Assembly: GCA_964565705.1 (NCBI GenBank)
Contig: CAZMGD010000100.1
Coordinates: 1 to 15,898 of the forward strand
Reading direction: 5' to 3'
DNA from: CAZMGD01 sp964565705
Lineage (GTDB): Bacteria > Actinomycetota > Acidimicrobiia > Acidimicrobiales > Ilumatobacteraceae
DNA: 15,898 nt
Shown: positions 1 to 7,537 of the stretch, one piece after another
How positions within the stretch are numbered: the stretch's first letter is position 1
How the letters are laid out: each line of letters begins with the position of its first letter
Position numbers and translations under genes: made by a program
The notes under the pieces: model-generated
Told to the model about the DNA's origin: nothing
The model's database searches: none
What the model saw: the letters and a program-made list of their open reading frames with translations, nothing else

Positions 1-227
1 CCGAGCTGCGGATCGCCCAGGCCCAGCTGGTCGGCTGGCTCGAGGGCCTGTTCCACGGCATCCAGGCGACGCTGTTCGCCCAGCAGATGGCCGCGCGCGC
101 CCAGCTCGAGGACATGCGCCGCCAGCTCCCGCCCGGCGCCGCCCAGCCCGGTCAGCCCAGCCCGCCCGGCGTCCGCGCCGGTCAGCCCGGCGGCCTGGGC
201 GAGCCCGGTCCCGGCACCTACCTGTAG
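1..227 (+). CDS. bpa: Bacterial proteasome activator Bpa/PafE, C-terminal part (5' truncated)
   Basis: The reading frame enters from the left edge (first full codon at base 3) and ends at TAG 225-227, giving about 74 C-terminal residues. The first half, with ELRIAQAQLVGWLEGLFHGI followed by a Gln/Ala-rich helix, matches what I know of the Bpa/PafE family (Rv3780, DUF2587). These proteins form a ring that docks on the 20S proteasome and opens it for ATP-independent degradation of unfolded proteins. The tail is rich in Pro, Gly and Gln and ends in GTYL. Mycobacterial Bpa ends in GQYL, which is the proteasome-docking motif, so the essential Tyr-Leu end is kept and one position differs. The tail contains an 11-bp direct repeat (CCGGTCAGCCC at 148-158 and 178-188). 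The N-terminal part lies outside the window. The identification is from remembered family sequence and is strong. Confidence 0.88.
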   Translation, partial: ELRIAQAQLVGWLEGLFHGIQATLFAQQMAARAQLEDMRRQLPPGAAQPGQPSPPGVRAGQPGGLGEPGPGTYL

Positions 228-228
228 T

Positions 229-243
229 CCGGCTCGCAGCCGG
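229..243 (+). terminator. Short hairpin just after the bpa stop, possible weak terminator
   Basis: CCGGCT (229-234) pairs perfectly with AGCCGG (238-243) across a CGC loop, one base after the bpa stop codon. The same region also contains the 12-bp palindrome GCAGCCGGCTGC (236-247). There is no T-run after the stem, so intrinsic termination is uncertain. It could simply protect the mRNA end or be chance in GC-rich DNA. Confidence 0.3.
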
Positions 244-354
244 CTGCGGTGGGCGGCCGGCAAGCACCTGACGACCGGGATGCGCGGAGACGCTCTCTCG
301 TCGCGAGCGACGGGGCGAATCGGCTCGTTCGGCGCGCCTTCGCAGCGTCTCTCC

Positions 355-382
355 TTGATGTACGGGAGATTCCCCGTATATT
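355..382 (+). promoter_or_regulatory. Candidate promoter of the ATPase-pair operon
   Basis: A -35-like TTGATG (355-360) is separated by 16 bp from a -10-like TATATT (377-382). TATATT stands out as AT-rich in this GC-rich sequence. Transcription would start near 389, about 30 bases before the GTG start at 419. The promoter is interleaved with two dyad elements (see the operator entry), which suggests regulated expression. The call rests on match to the sigma-70-type consensus and position only. Confidence 0.55.
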
Positions 383-406
383 CGTACGGGAAGTCCTCCG
401 TACGAA
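361..406 (+). promoter_or_regulatory. Tandem 18-bp dyads, probable operator (TACGG-N8-CCGTA, two copies)
   Basis: Copy 1 occupies 361-378 with spacer GAGATTCC. Copy 2 occupies 385-402 with spacer GAAGTCCT. In copy 2 the arms extend to 9 perfect bases (TTCGTACGG 381-389 and CCGTACGAA 398-406). The two copies are 24 bp apart centre to centre. Copy 1 fills the -35/-10 spacer and copy 2 covers the expected transcription start, so a dimeric repressor bound here would block the promoter. The spacers are themselves similar (GA-A/G-x-TCC), which supports common origin. No regulator gene of an obvious family lies alongside, so the binding protein is unknown. One of the two downstream proteins, both of which end in or contain winged-helix-like regions, could be autoregulatory. 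Confidence 0.6.
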
Positions 407-418
407 TGGAGCGCATCG

Positions 419-1570
419 GTGAAGCCTCTGTACCCCCAACCCGGATCGACGATCGCTCCGGCCAACGCGGTCGGCCGGCGGGCCACGACCGCCCGCGCCC
501 GCGCGGCCGTGCTCGCCGGGACCAACCTCGGCATCAACGACCCGCGCCGCATGGGCAAGACGGTGTGGCTCGATCTCTTCTGCTCGGATCCCGGCCCGGG
601 CCTGCTCGCGGTCAAGGTCGACTACGAGGGGGTGCGCTCGACCGAGGAGTTCCTCCTGCGGACCGTCAGGGAGCTGCACCGTCACCAGGGACTCTCGCGC
701 AAGGTCCTGGCGCGCCTCGGCGCGCTGTTCGACGGCGTCGAGGTCGGCGCGGGAGTGCCGGCGACTCCCATCTCGGTGAAGGTCGGCGTCGCCAGCCGCA
801 CGTCGACCGATCTCCTGGGCGAGACGATGGCCGCCGTCGAAGCCCATCTCGACGAGGGCCTGCTCCTCGTCGTCGCAATGGACGAGGTGCCGATCGCGAT
901 CGACAACATCACCGTCAACGAAGGCGCGGCTGCCGCGAACCAGCTGCTGCAGTCGCTTCGAGAGCTCCGCCGACGCGACTCGCGCCTGCGGTGGATCGTG
1001 TGCGGGTCGATCGGGTTCCACCACGTGCTCCGCAAGTGCGGTGCGACCGAGGGAGCGACGAACGATCTGGTCAACTTGCCGCTGGGCCCTTTGGCCGAAG
1101 ACGACGCGCGGGAACTGACCACCCGCCTGTTGCTCGGGATCGGCCGGCCCGCGGCGGACGGGGCCGTCGATGACCTCCTGCGGGAGACGGAGTGCATCCC
1201 GTTCCTCATCCATGCCCTCGCGCTCAGGCTCCACGACTCCGGCGGCGGCCCCGTCACCCCGGCCGACGTGGCCCAGGCGTTCGAGGGCTTCGTCGACGAC
1301 CGTGACGACAGCAAGGCGGTGACGCACCTGGTGACCCGTCTCGACCCGCTGTACGGCGACAACACCAGGGCCGCGGAGGCGATCCTCGATCGTGTGGCCA
1401 TCGAAGGCTCGGTGCCGATCGACGCCCTGAGGGCCGAGCACCCCGTCGCGCCGCTCAACGAGGTTCTCGACGACCTGCTCGACGACCACTACCTGAGTGA
1501 GCGGCACAAGACGATGACGTGGCGGTACGACGTGTTGCGGCGGATCTGGGCACGACGACGGAGGCTCTGA
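419..1570 (+). CDS. P-loop ATPase with C-terminal winged-helix-like region (first gene of ATPase pair)
   Basis: 383 aa, GTG start at 419 chosen because GGAG (408-411) sits 7 bases upstream and the promoter lies just before it. A GR motif near residues 19-20 precedes the P-loop, as in AAA_16/archaeal-type ATPases. Walker A is residues 40-48 (NDPRRMGKT, K47). Walker B is a hydrophobic strand ending in D155-E156. A sensor-like strand RWIVCGSIG follows at 191-199, the usual position of the CGS motif in archaeal-ATPase/STAND-like proteins. PFLIHALALRL (261-271) fits the helical lid. Residues 316-383 look like a winged helix ending in a basic ARRRRL tail. There is no signal peptide or membrane segment, so it is cytoplasmic. 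Its stop shares a base with the next gene's start, so the two products probably act together. No specific function is recognised; a conflict, stress or regulatory role is inference only. Confidence 0.8.
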   Translation: MKPLYPQPGSTIAPANAVGRRATTARARAAVLAGTNLGINDPRRMGKTVWLDLFCSDPGPGLLAVKVDYEGVRSTEEFLLRTVRELHRHQGLSRKVLARLGALFDGVEVGAGVPATPISVKVGVASRTSTDLLGETMAAVEAHLDEGLLLVVAMDEVPIAIDNITVNEGAAAANQLLQSLRELRRRDSRLRWIVCGSIGFHHVLRKCGATEGATNDLVNLPLGPLAEDDARELTTRLLLGIGRPAADGAVDDLLRETECIPFLIHALALRLHDSGGGPVTPADVAQAFEGFVDDRDDSKAVTHLVTRLDPLYGDNTRAAEAILDRVAIEGSVPIDALRAEHPVAPLNEVLDDLLDDHYLSERHKTMTWRYDVLRRIWARRRRL

Positions 1571-3675
1571 TGGCCGGACCGACTCTGTCGCGCTTCACCC
1601 CGTCGGTGATGGCGTACGACCTTCTCGAGCGGCTGTTCGTCGCACGCGAGCGCACGCTCGACGCGGTGATGCAGCGCATCGACGCGGCGTCGGCGAGCGA
1701 TGACGAGCGCAACCACACGCTCCTCGTCGGGCCGCGGGGCGCGGGCAAGACACACCTCGTGTCCCTCGTCGCGCACCGGACGCGAGAGCGGATGGGGGCG
1801 GGCGCACGGGTGCATCTGGCCTGGTTGCCCGAGGACCCCTGGACGCTCGTGTCGTACCGCCACCTGCTTGCCGAGATCGTCGCTCGCCTGGAGCCCGCGC
1901 TCGACGGAGAGGCGCCGCGCTCGGCGCCGGATCTGGAGCTTCTCCTCGCCCGACGGGCCGCCGAGCACGGACCGGCCGTCGTGATCGTCGAGAACCTCGA
2001 CCAGATCTGGGCGGCGCTCGGCGACGACGGGCAGCAGTCGCTGCGGCACCTGTTGCAGGGGGATCGATCGCTTCTCCTCGTCGGCACCACGACCACACTC
2101 GACCGAGCTCTGTCAGATCAGGCCAAGCCGTTCTACGCGTTCTTCTCGACGACGCGGCTCGAGCCGTTCGACGTCGACGAGGCCGCCGAGATGCTGACCG
2201 CGATCGCCCGGGAGCGCGAGGACGAGGCCCTCGTCGAATACCTCGCGAGCGACGAGGGCCGGGCGCGGCTGCGAACGATCGAGCACCTCGCTGGTGGCCA
2301 GCCGCGCATGTGGGCCGCACTCGCCTCGGCGCTCACGGTCGAAGGGCTCGACGACCTCGTCGACCTGCTGCTGACCCGGTTCGACGACCTGACGCCCTAC
2401 TACCAGGAGCAGCTCGGGAAGCTCGCGCCCCGCCAGCGGCTGGTCGTCTCGGAGATGGCCGAGGCGGATCGGCCGCTGACGGTGAAGGACCTCGCCGAGC
2501 GCCTCGATGTCGACCAGCGCAGCCTCGGCAAGACGATGAGCGAGTTGGTCGAGCGCCGCTGGGTCGCCGAGATCGACTCGCCCGTCACCGCCCTCCTCGA
2601 CAGGCGCCGCACCTACTACGAGCTCGCCGAGCCCATGGCCCGACTGTCCTTCCAGATCAAGGACAACCGAGGAGAACCCCTCCGCCTCATCGTCGACTTC
2701 CTCAAGCACTGGTTTGACCCCGACGACTTCGTGGGGCTCGTGTCAGCGGAGGAGCCAGCGAAGGCCAATGAGCAGCTGAGCCGCTACTTGGCGGCCGCGG
2801 AGAGGGCACAGTCCGCTGAACCTGTCCTCGACGCGGTGAGGCGGCTCAGCGGGCTCCCACCGTCGTCGGGTGAAGGAGCCCCCGACGTGCTCGGCGCAGC
2901 CGACGACGCGCTCGCCGCACTGGCGGGCAACGACCCCGATCCGTTCTTGGCGCTGCCGGTGTCCATCAGGAGGGTCTTGGAGGCACGTCTCGAAGCAGAT
3001 GCGACAACCGCGGTTCGGGCCGCTGTCCATGAAGCGGCGCTCGACTGTGGATTGATCCATCGAGCACTGTCGGCGAACAGGTGGGTCACGCGTGCAGAGG
3101 ACCTGGTCGCGACAGCCGAGGGGCGAGCGACCGAGGCCCGCTGCTGCCTGGTCAGGTGGCTGGCGCGAGCTGCGAGGCTGGAGGAAGCGATGACGGCACT
3201 GCGCTCGCTCCAGGCCGACGTCGGGGACGCCGACGACGCGTCGGTCGAATGGGCGCTGGCCGGTCAGGACCTCTCGAACTGGCTCGTCATCCTTGGCCGA
3301 ATCACGGAGGGCGCGGCCCTGTACGACGAGACCCGTTCGGCCGTCGGGAGGTGGCCATCCGACCTGCCACGGGTGGGCGACCTCCTCGCCGCGCTGGCTC
3401 AGCGGCACTCCGAGATGGTCCAGCTCGCCGCCAGCATCAAGCGTGCCGTTGAGTCCGACCCGGAACGATTCTCCGCGTTCGTGCGCGCGGAGCTACCGGA
3501 CAGCTACACCTTGGGCGTCGCCGCTGTCTACGAGCTGCGTCGTGTCGGTCGCGTGCGTCAGGCCGACGCGCTGCTCGGCCGAGTCGTGAACGCTGCGCTC
3601 GACGCTTGGGGGGACGGTGACGTGCGAGCCGTCGAAGCCGCCCGGCTGCGACGCGAGTGGGGGGGGTTGAGGTGA
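1570..3675 (+). CDS. STAND-like P-loop ATPase with winged helix and long helical C-terminal region
   Basis: 701 aa from ATG 1570, which overlaps the upstream TGA (1568-1570) by one base. An in-frame GTG at 1519 would add 17 residues inside the upstream gene and is less likely. Walker A is GPRGAGKT (54-61). The Walker B strand is VVIVENLD (137-144), with Glu-Asn-Leu-Asp instead of the usual Asp-Glu. Sensor 1 is LLLVGTTTT (168-176). A winged-helix region spans about 286-350 (LTVKDLAERLDVDQRSLGK is the HTH core). From about 395 to the end the protein is Ala/Leu/Arg-rich helical, resembling degenerate TPR repeats, with no strict repeat by eye. The order NTPase, winged helix, helical repeat is that of STAND signalling ATPases. 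The C-terminal part may be a sensor or binding platform; that and any link to defence or transcription are inference. No nuclease, TIR or protease effector domain is recognisable. Confidence 0.8.
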   Translation: MAGPTLSRFTPSVMAYDLLERLFVARERTLDAVMQRIDAASASDDERNHTLLVGPRGAGKTHLVSLVAHRTRERMGAGARVHLAWLPEDPWTLVSYRHLLAEIVARLEPALDGEAPRSAPDLELLLARRAAEHGPAVVIVENLDQIWAALGDDGQQSLRHLLQGDRSLLLVGTTTTLDRALSDQAKPFYAFFSTTRLEPFDVDEAAEMLTAIAREREDEALVEYLASDEGRARLRTIEHLAGGQPRMWAALASALTVEGLDDLVDLLLTRFDDLTPYYQEQLGKLAPRQRLVVSEMAEADRPLTVKDLAERLDVDQRSLGKTMSELVERRWVAEIDSPVTALLDRRRTYYELAEPMARLSFQIKDNRGEPLRLIVDFLKHWFDPDDFVGLVSAEEPAKANEQLSRYLAAAERAQSAEPVLDAVRRLSGLPPSSGEGAPDVLGAADDALAALAGNDPDPFLALPVSIRRVLEARLEADATTAVRAAVHEAALDCGLIHRALSANRWVTRAEDLVATAEGRATEARCCLVRWLARAARLEEAMTALRSLQADVGDADDASVEWALAGQDLSNWLVILGRITEGAALYDETRSAVGRWPSDLPRVGDLLAALAQRHSEMVQLAASIKRAVESDPERFSAFVRAELPDSYTLGVAAVYELRRVGRVRQADALLGRVVNAALDAWGDGDVRAVEAARLRREWGGLR

Positions 3676-3703
3676 GCGAGGCGCTGCGCATCGCCGCCGG
3701 CGG

Positions 3704-3732
3704 TCGACTCGGGGACCGGGCAGTGGTACGGT
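3704..3732 (+). promoter_or_regulatory. Candidate dnaE promoter
   Basis: TCGACT (3704-3709) matches the TTGACA -35 at four of six positions. It is separated by exactly 17 bp from TACGGT (3727-3732), which has the TAnnnT form of a -10. Transcription would begin near 3739, placing the whole TCCACA array (3752-3828) in the early transcribed leader. The same TACGGT hexamer occurs upstream of two other genes in the window. Confidence 0.4.
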
Positions 3733-3751
3733 CCGAATCACATTCGTGTAG

Positions 3752-3828
3752 TTCTCCACAGGGTCTCCACAGCGCTCGGGTGAGCGTCCACAGGGGGTCC
3801 ACAGCCGGAGGCGCACGGTTGTGGACCA
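3752..3828 (+). promoter_or_regulatory. Cluster of five DnaA-box-like motifs upstream of dnaE
   Basis: Four plus-strand 9-mers end in the TCCACA core: TTCTCCACA (3752-3760), GTCTCCACA (3763-3771), GCGTCCACA (3784-3792) and GGGTCCACA (3795-3803). A fifth lies on the minus strand, TGGTCCACA (3820-3828). Core-to-core distances are 11, 21, 11 and 22 bp, close to whole helical turns, so all five would face one side of the DNA. The actinobacterial DnaA box is close to TTGTCCACA, so the cores match but the first three bases are degenerate. The array ends about 58 bp before the dnaE start. It may let DnaA control dnaE or titrate DnaA. An origin is less likely because no dnaA or dnaN is adjacent and there is no AT-rich unwinding element. 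Confidence 0.6.
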
Positions 3829-3886
3829 GCGGTGCCCCCGGCAGGTGCCGCTCATCGACGACCCCGAGTAGAGGACGCAGAGCCCG

Positions 3887-6800
3887 ATGGGCGACTCGTT
3901 CACCCACCTCCACACCCACACCGAGTACTCGATGCTCGACGGGGCGTCACGCATCGAGTCGGTGGTCGCCGCCGCGGCCGCCGACGGCCAGCCCGCGCTG
4001 GGCATCACCGACCACGGCAACATGTACGGCGTCTTGCCGTTCTACAAGGCGTGCAAGGACCACGGCATCAACCCGGTGCTCGGGTTCGAGGCCTACATGG
4101 CCCACGAGCACCGCAGCGAGCGGATCCAGACCCGGGGCAAGGTCGACGACACCGGGGGCGAGGGCGACGGCGGCAAGAAGGCCTACTACCACCTCACCCT
4201 GCTGGCCGAGAGCAACGTCGGCTACCGCAACCTGATCCAGCTGTCGTCGCGGGCGTTCATGGAGGGCTACTACCGCAAGCCCAAGGTCGACTGGGAGACC
4301 CTCGCCGACCACAGCGAGGGGGTCATCGCCACCACCGGCTGCCTGGGCGGCCACGTCCTCCAGTCGCTCCTGGCCGGCGACGAGATGGCCGCCCTGCAGA
4401 AGGCGGCCCGCCTCCAGGAGATCTTCGGCCGCGACAACCTGTTCGTCGAGCTGCAGGACCACGGGATCCCCGAGCAGCACCGGACCAACCCCCAGCTGAT
4501 CGAGATCGCCCGCCACATCGGCGCCCCGCTGCTGGCCACCAACGACAGCCACTACACCCACGCCCACGACGCCGAGGGCCACGACGCCCTGCTCTGCGTC
4601 CAGACCGGCGCGCTGATCAGCCAGAGCGAGCACGAGCGGTTCAAGTTCAAGGGCGAGGGCCACTACCTCAAGTCCGCGGCCGAGATGCGACACCTGTTCC
4701 GCGATCTCGAGGTGGCCTGCGACAACACGCTCTGGGTGGCCGAGAGGGCGAACGTCGAGATCGAGTTCGGCGACTCCAAGCTGCCCGGCTTCCCGCTGCC
4801 CGACGGCTTCGCCACCGACACCGACTACCTGCGCCACCTCTGCTTCGAAGGCGCCCGCGAGCGGTGGGGCGCCGAGCTGCCCGACAAGGTCGTCGAGCGC
4901 CTCGCCTACGAGCTCAAGGTCATCGACGACATGGGCTTCTCGGCGTACTTCCTCATCACCTGGGACCTCATCAAGCACGCTCGCGACATGCAGATCCGCG
5001 TCGGCCCGGGCCGTGGCTCGGCCGCCGGGTGCGCGGTGGCCTACTGCCTGCGCATCACCGACATCGACCCGATCAAGTACGACCTGCTCTTCGAGCGCTT
5101 CTTGAACCCCAGTCGCATCTCGATGCCCGACATCGACATGGACTTCGACTCCCGCTACCGGGACGAGATGATCCGCTACGCCGCCGAGCGCTACGGCCGC
5201 GACCACGTCGCCCAGATCATCACGTTCGGCACGATCAAGGCCCGCAACGCGGTGCGTGACGCAGCCCGCGTGCTCGGCTACCCCTACGGCATGGGCGACA
5301 AGATCGCGAAGGCGATGCCGCCGCTGGTGATGGGCCGTGACACGCCGCTCAAGTACTGCTTCGAGCAGCACCCGAAGTACACCGATGGCTACAAGGCCGC
5401 GGCCGAGCTGCGCTCGATGTACGACGCCGACAGCGAGGTGAAGAAGATCGTCGACGTCGCCAAGGGCCTCGAGGGCCTGAAGCGCAGCGACGGCATCCAC
5501 GCCGCGGCGGTCGTGATCACCAAGGAGCCGCTGACCACCTACCTCCCCGTGCAGCGCAAGCCGGAGTCCGGCCAGGCGCCGGAGGAGGCGCCCGTCGTCA
5601 CCCAGTACGAGATGCACGGGGTGGAAGACCTCGGGCTCCTGAAGATGGACTTCCTCGGGCTGCGCAACCTCGACGTGATCACCGACACCGTCGAGATGGT
5701 GCGCGCCACTCGCGACCCCGAGTTCGAGATCGACACGATCTCGCTGGAGGACGAGAAGGTCTTCGAGCTGCTCGGGCGCGGCGACACGATCGGTGTCTTC
5801 CAGCTGGAGTCGTCGCCGATGCGCGCCCTGCTGCGCTCGATGGCGCCGAACAGCTTCGACGACGTCGGCGCGCTCATCGCCCTGTATCGCCCGGGCCCGA
5901 TGAGCGCCAACATGCACTACGACTACGCCGACCGCAAGAACGGGCGCCAGGCGGTCAGCTACTTCCACGACGACGCCGAGCAGCTCCTGGCCGACACCTA
6001 CGGCTTGATGATCTACCAGGAGAGCGTCATGCGCGTCGCCCAGCACTTCGCCGGCTACGACCTCGCCCAGGCCGACAACCTCCGCAAGGCCTGCGGGAAG
6101 AAGTCCCGAGATCTGATGATCAAGGAGCGGGCCGCGTTCGAGCAGGGGTGTGACGCCACGGGGTACGGGCGGGAGATGGGGACGCAGCTGTTCGACGTGA
6201 TCGAGCGGTTCGCCGACTACGCGTTCAACAAGAGCCACAGCTACGGCTACGGGCTCGTCACCTACCAGACCGCGTACCTGAAGGCGCACTACCCGGTCGA
6301 GTACCTGGCCTGCCTGCTGACCAGCGTCAAGGCCAACCTGGACAAGGCGGCGGTGTACCTCAGCGACGCGCGGGCGATGGCGATCCAGGTCCAGACCCCC
6401 GACATCAACCGCTCGCGGCGCGACTTCGCCCCGGTCGGCGGCGACCGGGCGATCACGTTCGGCATGTCGGCGGTGCGCAACGTGGGGGAGGGGCTCGTCG
6501 ACCTGCTGGTCGCGGAGCGCGACGAGAACGGTCCGTACGAGAGCTTCCACGAGTTCGCCGAGCGCGTTCCCGAGCAGGTGCTGAACAAGCGGACAGTCGA
6601 GTCGCTGATCAAGGCCGGGGCCTTCGACAACCTGGGCCACACCCGCCGCGGGCTGCTCGCCGTGTTCGAGCAGATCATCGACAGCACGCTGGCCCGGCGC
6701 CGCGAGCGCGACCAGGGTGTGATGAGCCTGTTCGGCGACTGGGGTGGCGGCGGCGACAGCACGGCCGACTTCGTCGAGCGCATCGACGTGCCCGAGCTCG

Positions 6801-7420
6801 AGTTCGCCAAGCCCGAGCGGCTGCGCTTCGAGAAGGAGATGCTCGGCCTCTACGTGAGCGACCACCCGCTGATGGGCGTCGAGGCCGCGCTGCGCCGGCG
6901 CACGGAGTGCACGATCGCCGAGGCTGTCGAGCGCGACGACGGCACGAGCCTCGTCCTCGGCGGGGTGATCACCAACCTCGCCCGGCGCTTCACCAAGAAG
7001 GGCGACCAGATGGCGACGTTCGTGCTCGAGGATCTCGGCGCCTCGATCGAGGTCACGCTGTTCCCCCGGGTGCTCGTCGAGCAGGGCCACAAGCTGGCCG
7101 AGGACGCGATCGTCGTCATTCGCGGCCGGCTGGACCGACGCGAGGAGCGCGTCGGCCTGATGGCGCAGGACATCACGGTGATGGAGGGCCTCGACGCGGG
7201 GGCGCCCCCCTTGCACCTCCACCTCCCTGCGGCCACGCTGAGTGACGAGAAGGTGACGTTGTTGAAGCGGATCCTGCGCGATCACCCCGGCGACTCGATC
7301 GTCCACCTGCACCTGTCGTCGGACAAGACGCTGCGGCTCTCCGACGAGTACGCCGTCGAGCGCGATCGGGTCGTCGGCGAGCTGCGCGTGGCCTTCGGAC
7401 ACGACGCCGTCCGCCTCTGA
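3887..7420 (+). CDS. dnaE: DNA polymerase III alpha subunit (DnaE1-type)
   Basis: 1177 aa, a normal length for the family. It is the catalytic subunit of the replicative polymerase. The PHP domain (about 1-280) starts with HLHTHTE and keeps a complete metal-ligand set: H7, H9, D18, H43, E68, H102, C152, D220 and H222. An intact set is what mycobacterial DnaE1 uses for 3'-5' proofreading, so this enzyme is probably its own exonuclease. The C-family palm carries PDIDMDFD (D417 and D419 catalytic) and the third aspartate D588 in KMDFLGLRNLD. QGVMSLF (943-949) fits the beta-clamp-binding consensus. An OB-fold follows near 1020-1070 (LVLGGVITNLARRFTKKGD). The ATG at 3887 is chosen because the conserved PHP start begins at residue 5; GAGG at 3871-3874 is a distant ribosome-binding site. 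Its leader contains DnaA-box-like motifs. Confidence 0.98.
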   Translation: MGDSFTHLHTHTEYSMLDGASRIESVVAAAAADGQPALGITDHGNMYGVLPFYKACKDHGINPVLGFEAYMAHEHRSERIQTRGKVDDTGGEGDGGKKAYYHLTLLAESNVGYRNLIQLSSRAFMEGYYRKPKVDWETLADHSEGVIATTGCLGGHVLQSLLAGDEMAALQKAARLQEIFGRDNLFVELQDHGIPEQHRTNPQLIEIARHIGAPLLATNDSHYTHAHDAEGHDALLCVQTGALISQSEHERFKFKGEGHYLKSAAEMRHLFRDLEVACDNTLWVAERANVEIEFGDSKLPGFPLPDGFATDTDYLRHLCFEGARERWGAELPDKVVERLAYELKVIDDMGFSAYFLITWDLIKHARDMQIRVGPGRGSAAGCAVAYCLRITDIDPIKYDLLFERFLNPSRISMPDIDMDFDSRYRDEMIRYAAERYGRDHVAQIITFGTIKARNAVRDAARVLGYPYGMGDKIAKAMPPLVMGRDTPLKYCFEQHPKYTDGYKAAAELRSMYDADSEVKKIVDVAKGLEGLKRSDGIHAAAVVITKEPLTTYLPVQRKPESGQAPEEAPVVTQYEMHGVEDLGLLKMDFLGLRNLDVITDTVEMVRATRDPEFEIDTISLEDEKVFELLGRGDTIGVFQLESSPMRALLRSMAPNSFDDVGALIALYRPGPMSANMHYDYADRKNGRQAVSYFHDDAEQLLADTYGLMIYQESVMRVAQHFAGYDLAQADNLRKACGKKSRDLMIKERAAFEQGCDATGYGREMGTQLFDVIERFADYAFNKSHSYGYGLVTYQTAYLKAHYPVEYLACLLTSVKANLDKAAVYLSDARAMAIQVQTPDINRSRRDFAPVGGDRAITFGMSAVRNVGEGLVDLLVAERDENGPYESFHEFAERVPEQVLNKRTVESLIKAGAFDNLGHTRRGLLAVFEQIIDSTLARRRERDQGVMSLFGDWGGGGDSTADFVERIDVPELEFAKPERLRFEKEMLGLYVSDHPLMGVEAALRRRTECTIAEAVERDDGTSLVLGGVITNLARRFTKKGDQMATFVLEDLGASIEVTLFPRVLVEQGHKLAEDAIVVIRGRLDRREERVGLMAQDITVMEGLDAGAPPLHLHLPAATLSDEKVTLLKRILRDHPGDSIVHLHLSSDKTLRLSDEYAVERDRVVGELRVAFGHDAVRL

Positions 7421-7537
7421 GCACAGCGGGGGAGTCGCGCCGAGTATCGAAACGGTCGCCGTTGGTGGCAGAATGTACGTTCCGAACCGACCCACGCCGC
7501 CGCCGGTGTGGCCGATTTCCGGGAGTGATCCGACACC

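Noticed and set aside
218..1507. A 429-codon minus-strand open frame opposite the first ATPase
   Set aside because: The plus strand has Walker A and B motifs, promoter and ribosome-binding site; the minus frame shows no recognisable domain.
1519..1569. Earlier GTG start for the second ATPase
   Set aside because: ATG 1570 gives the usual one-base coupled overlap, and the extra 17 residues only re-read the 3' end of the upstream gene.
3676..3886. Chromosomal origin of replication
   Set aside because: TCCACA motifs are present, but there is no AT-rich unwinding region and no dnaA, dnaN or recF nearby.
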